From: Cafeteria roenbergensis
Lineage: Eukaryota; Sar; Bigyra; Bicosoecida; Cafeteriaceae
Reading direction: 5' to 3'
Length of the DNA stretch: 64,000 nt
NCBI GenBank assembly: GCA_008330645.1
Contig: VLTN01000081.1
Coordinates: forward strand, 1 to 64,000
The translations under genes and the position numbers were made by a program. The notes under the pieces are model-generated. The model had not been told where the DNA came from, ran no database searches, and was given only the letters and a program-made list of their open reading frames with translations. Below, one piece after another: positions 63,910 to 64,000 of the stretch. Each line of letters begins with the position of its first letter. The stretch's first letter is position 1.

Positions 63910-64000
63910 GTGAGCCCTTCGGCTGCCGCGGCCCCGCTGCCACCGCCACCAGCCCCGGGCCTCCCGGGCCAGGTTCGCGTCGCACGGTTGAAGTGGCTGC

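Noticed and set aside
1-64000. Integrated virus, virophage or transposon
   Set aside because: No capsid, polymerase, integrase, transposase or reverse-transcriptase motif, no terminal repeats and no extended AT-rich block were seen.
1-64000. GC-rich bacterial origin (for example an actinobacterium)
   Set aside because: Numerous phase-consistent spliceosomal introns and eukaryote-specific genes (IFT144, BBS5, WDR60, ALG10, BTB-BACK) exclude it.

Overview
This is GC-rich nuclear DNA (about 70% GC by eye) from a unicellular, ciliated eukaryote. Spliceosomal introns are short (roughly 90-550 bp), mostly begin GTGAG and end in CAG, and give phase-consistent joins that rebuild recognisable eukaryotic proteins. 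Genes are dense, on both strands, with 135-400 bp between most neighbours. Genes for intraflagellar transport, the BBSome and dynein-2 mean the organism builds cilia or flagella. My best guess is a heterotrophic stramenopile of the Cafeteria type (known for genomes near 70% GC), but this rests on composition and gene content only. No plastid, viral, transposon, rRNA, tRNA or CRISPR feature was recognised.

Layout: an ABCG half-transporter cut by the left edge (39-1924, +); a 2,123-residue coiled-coil protein with a tandem 64-residue repeat (2233-8604, +); the ER glucosyltransferase ALG10 (8923-10950, -); a 1,125-residue probable mitochondrial protein (11128-14505, -); a BTB-BACK protein with a glycine-rich tail (14809-17208, -), head-to-head with cathepsin B (17401-19166, +); a DEAD-box RNA helicase with an organelle-type N-terminus (19422-21815, -), head-to-head with a giant low-complexity protein of about 4,433 residues (22101-35842, +); argininosuccinate synthase (36112-38289, +); then IFT144/WDR19 (38537-44810, -), a MORN-repeat protein resembling RSPH10B (45846-51128, +), BBS5 (51509-53619, -) and the dynein-2 intermediate chain WDR60 (53755-57466, +); two unrecognised membrane-protein reading frames (57652-61192, -); a DHCR7-type sterol reductase (61756-63198, +); and the first two exons of a probable ubiquitin-conjugating enzyme E2 (63415-63909, +), cut by the right edge.

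The most notable property is the 19-kb ciliary block at 38.5-57.5 kb. IFT144 belongs to the IFT-A retrograde train, WDR60 to the dynein-2 motor that pulls it, BBS5 to the BBSome cargo adaptor, and the MORN protein is a likely axonemal component. They sit as two divergent pairs, one with only 135 bp between start codons. The other genes are unrelated household functions: N-glycan precursor assembly, lysosomal proteolysis, arginine synthesis, sterol synthesis and lipid or drug export.

Because GC is so high, long open frames occur by chance on every strand; frames of several hundred residues antisense to real genes were discounted. Exon boundaries were set by hand from splice consensus, reading phase and family conservation. 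Several introns carry simple repeats (TGCC, ACC or poly-C on the coding strand), two of them ending within a few bases of the acceptor, and one BBS5 intron carries a 16-copy, 23-bp minisatellite.
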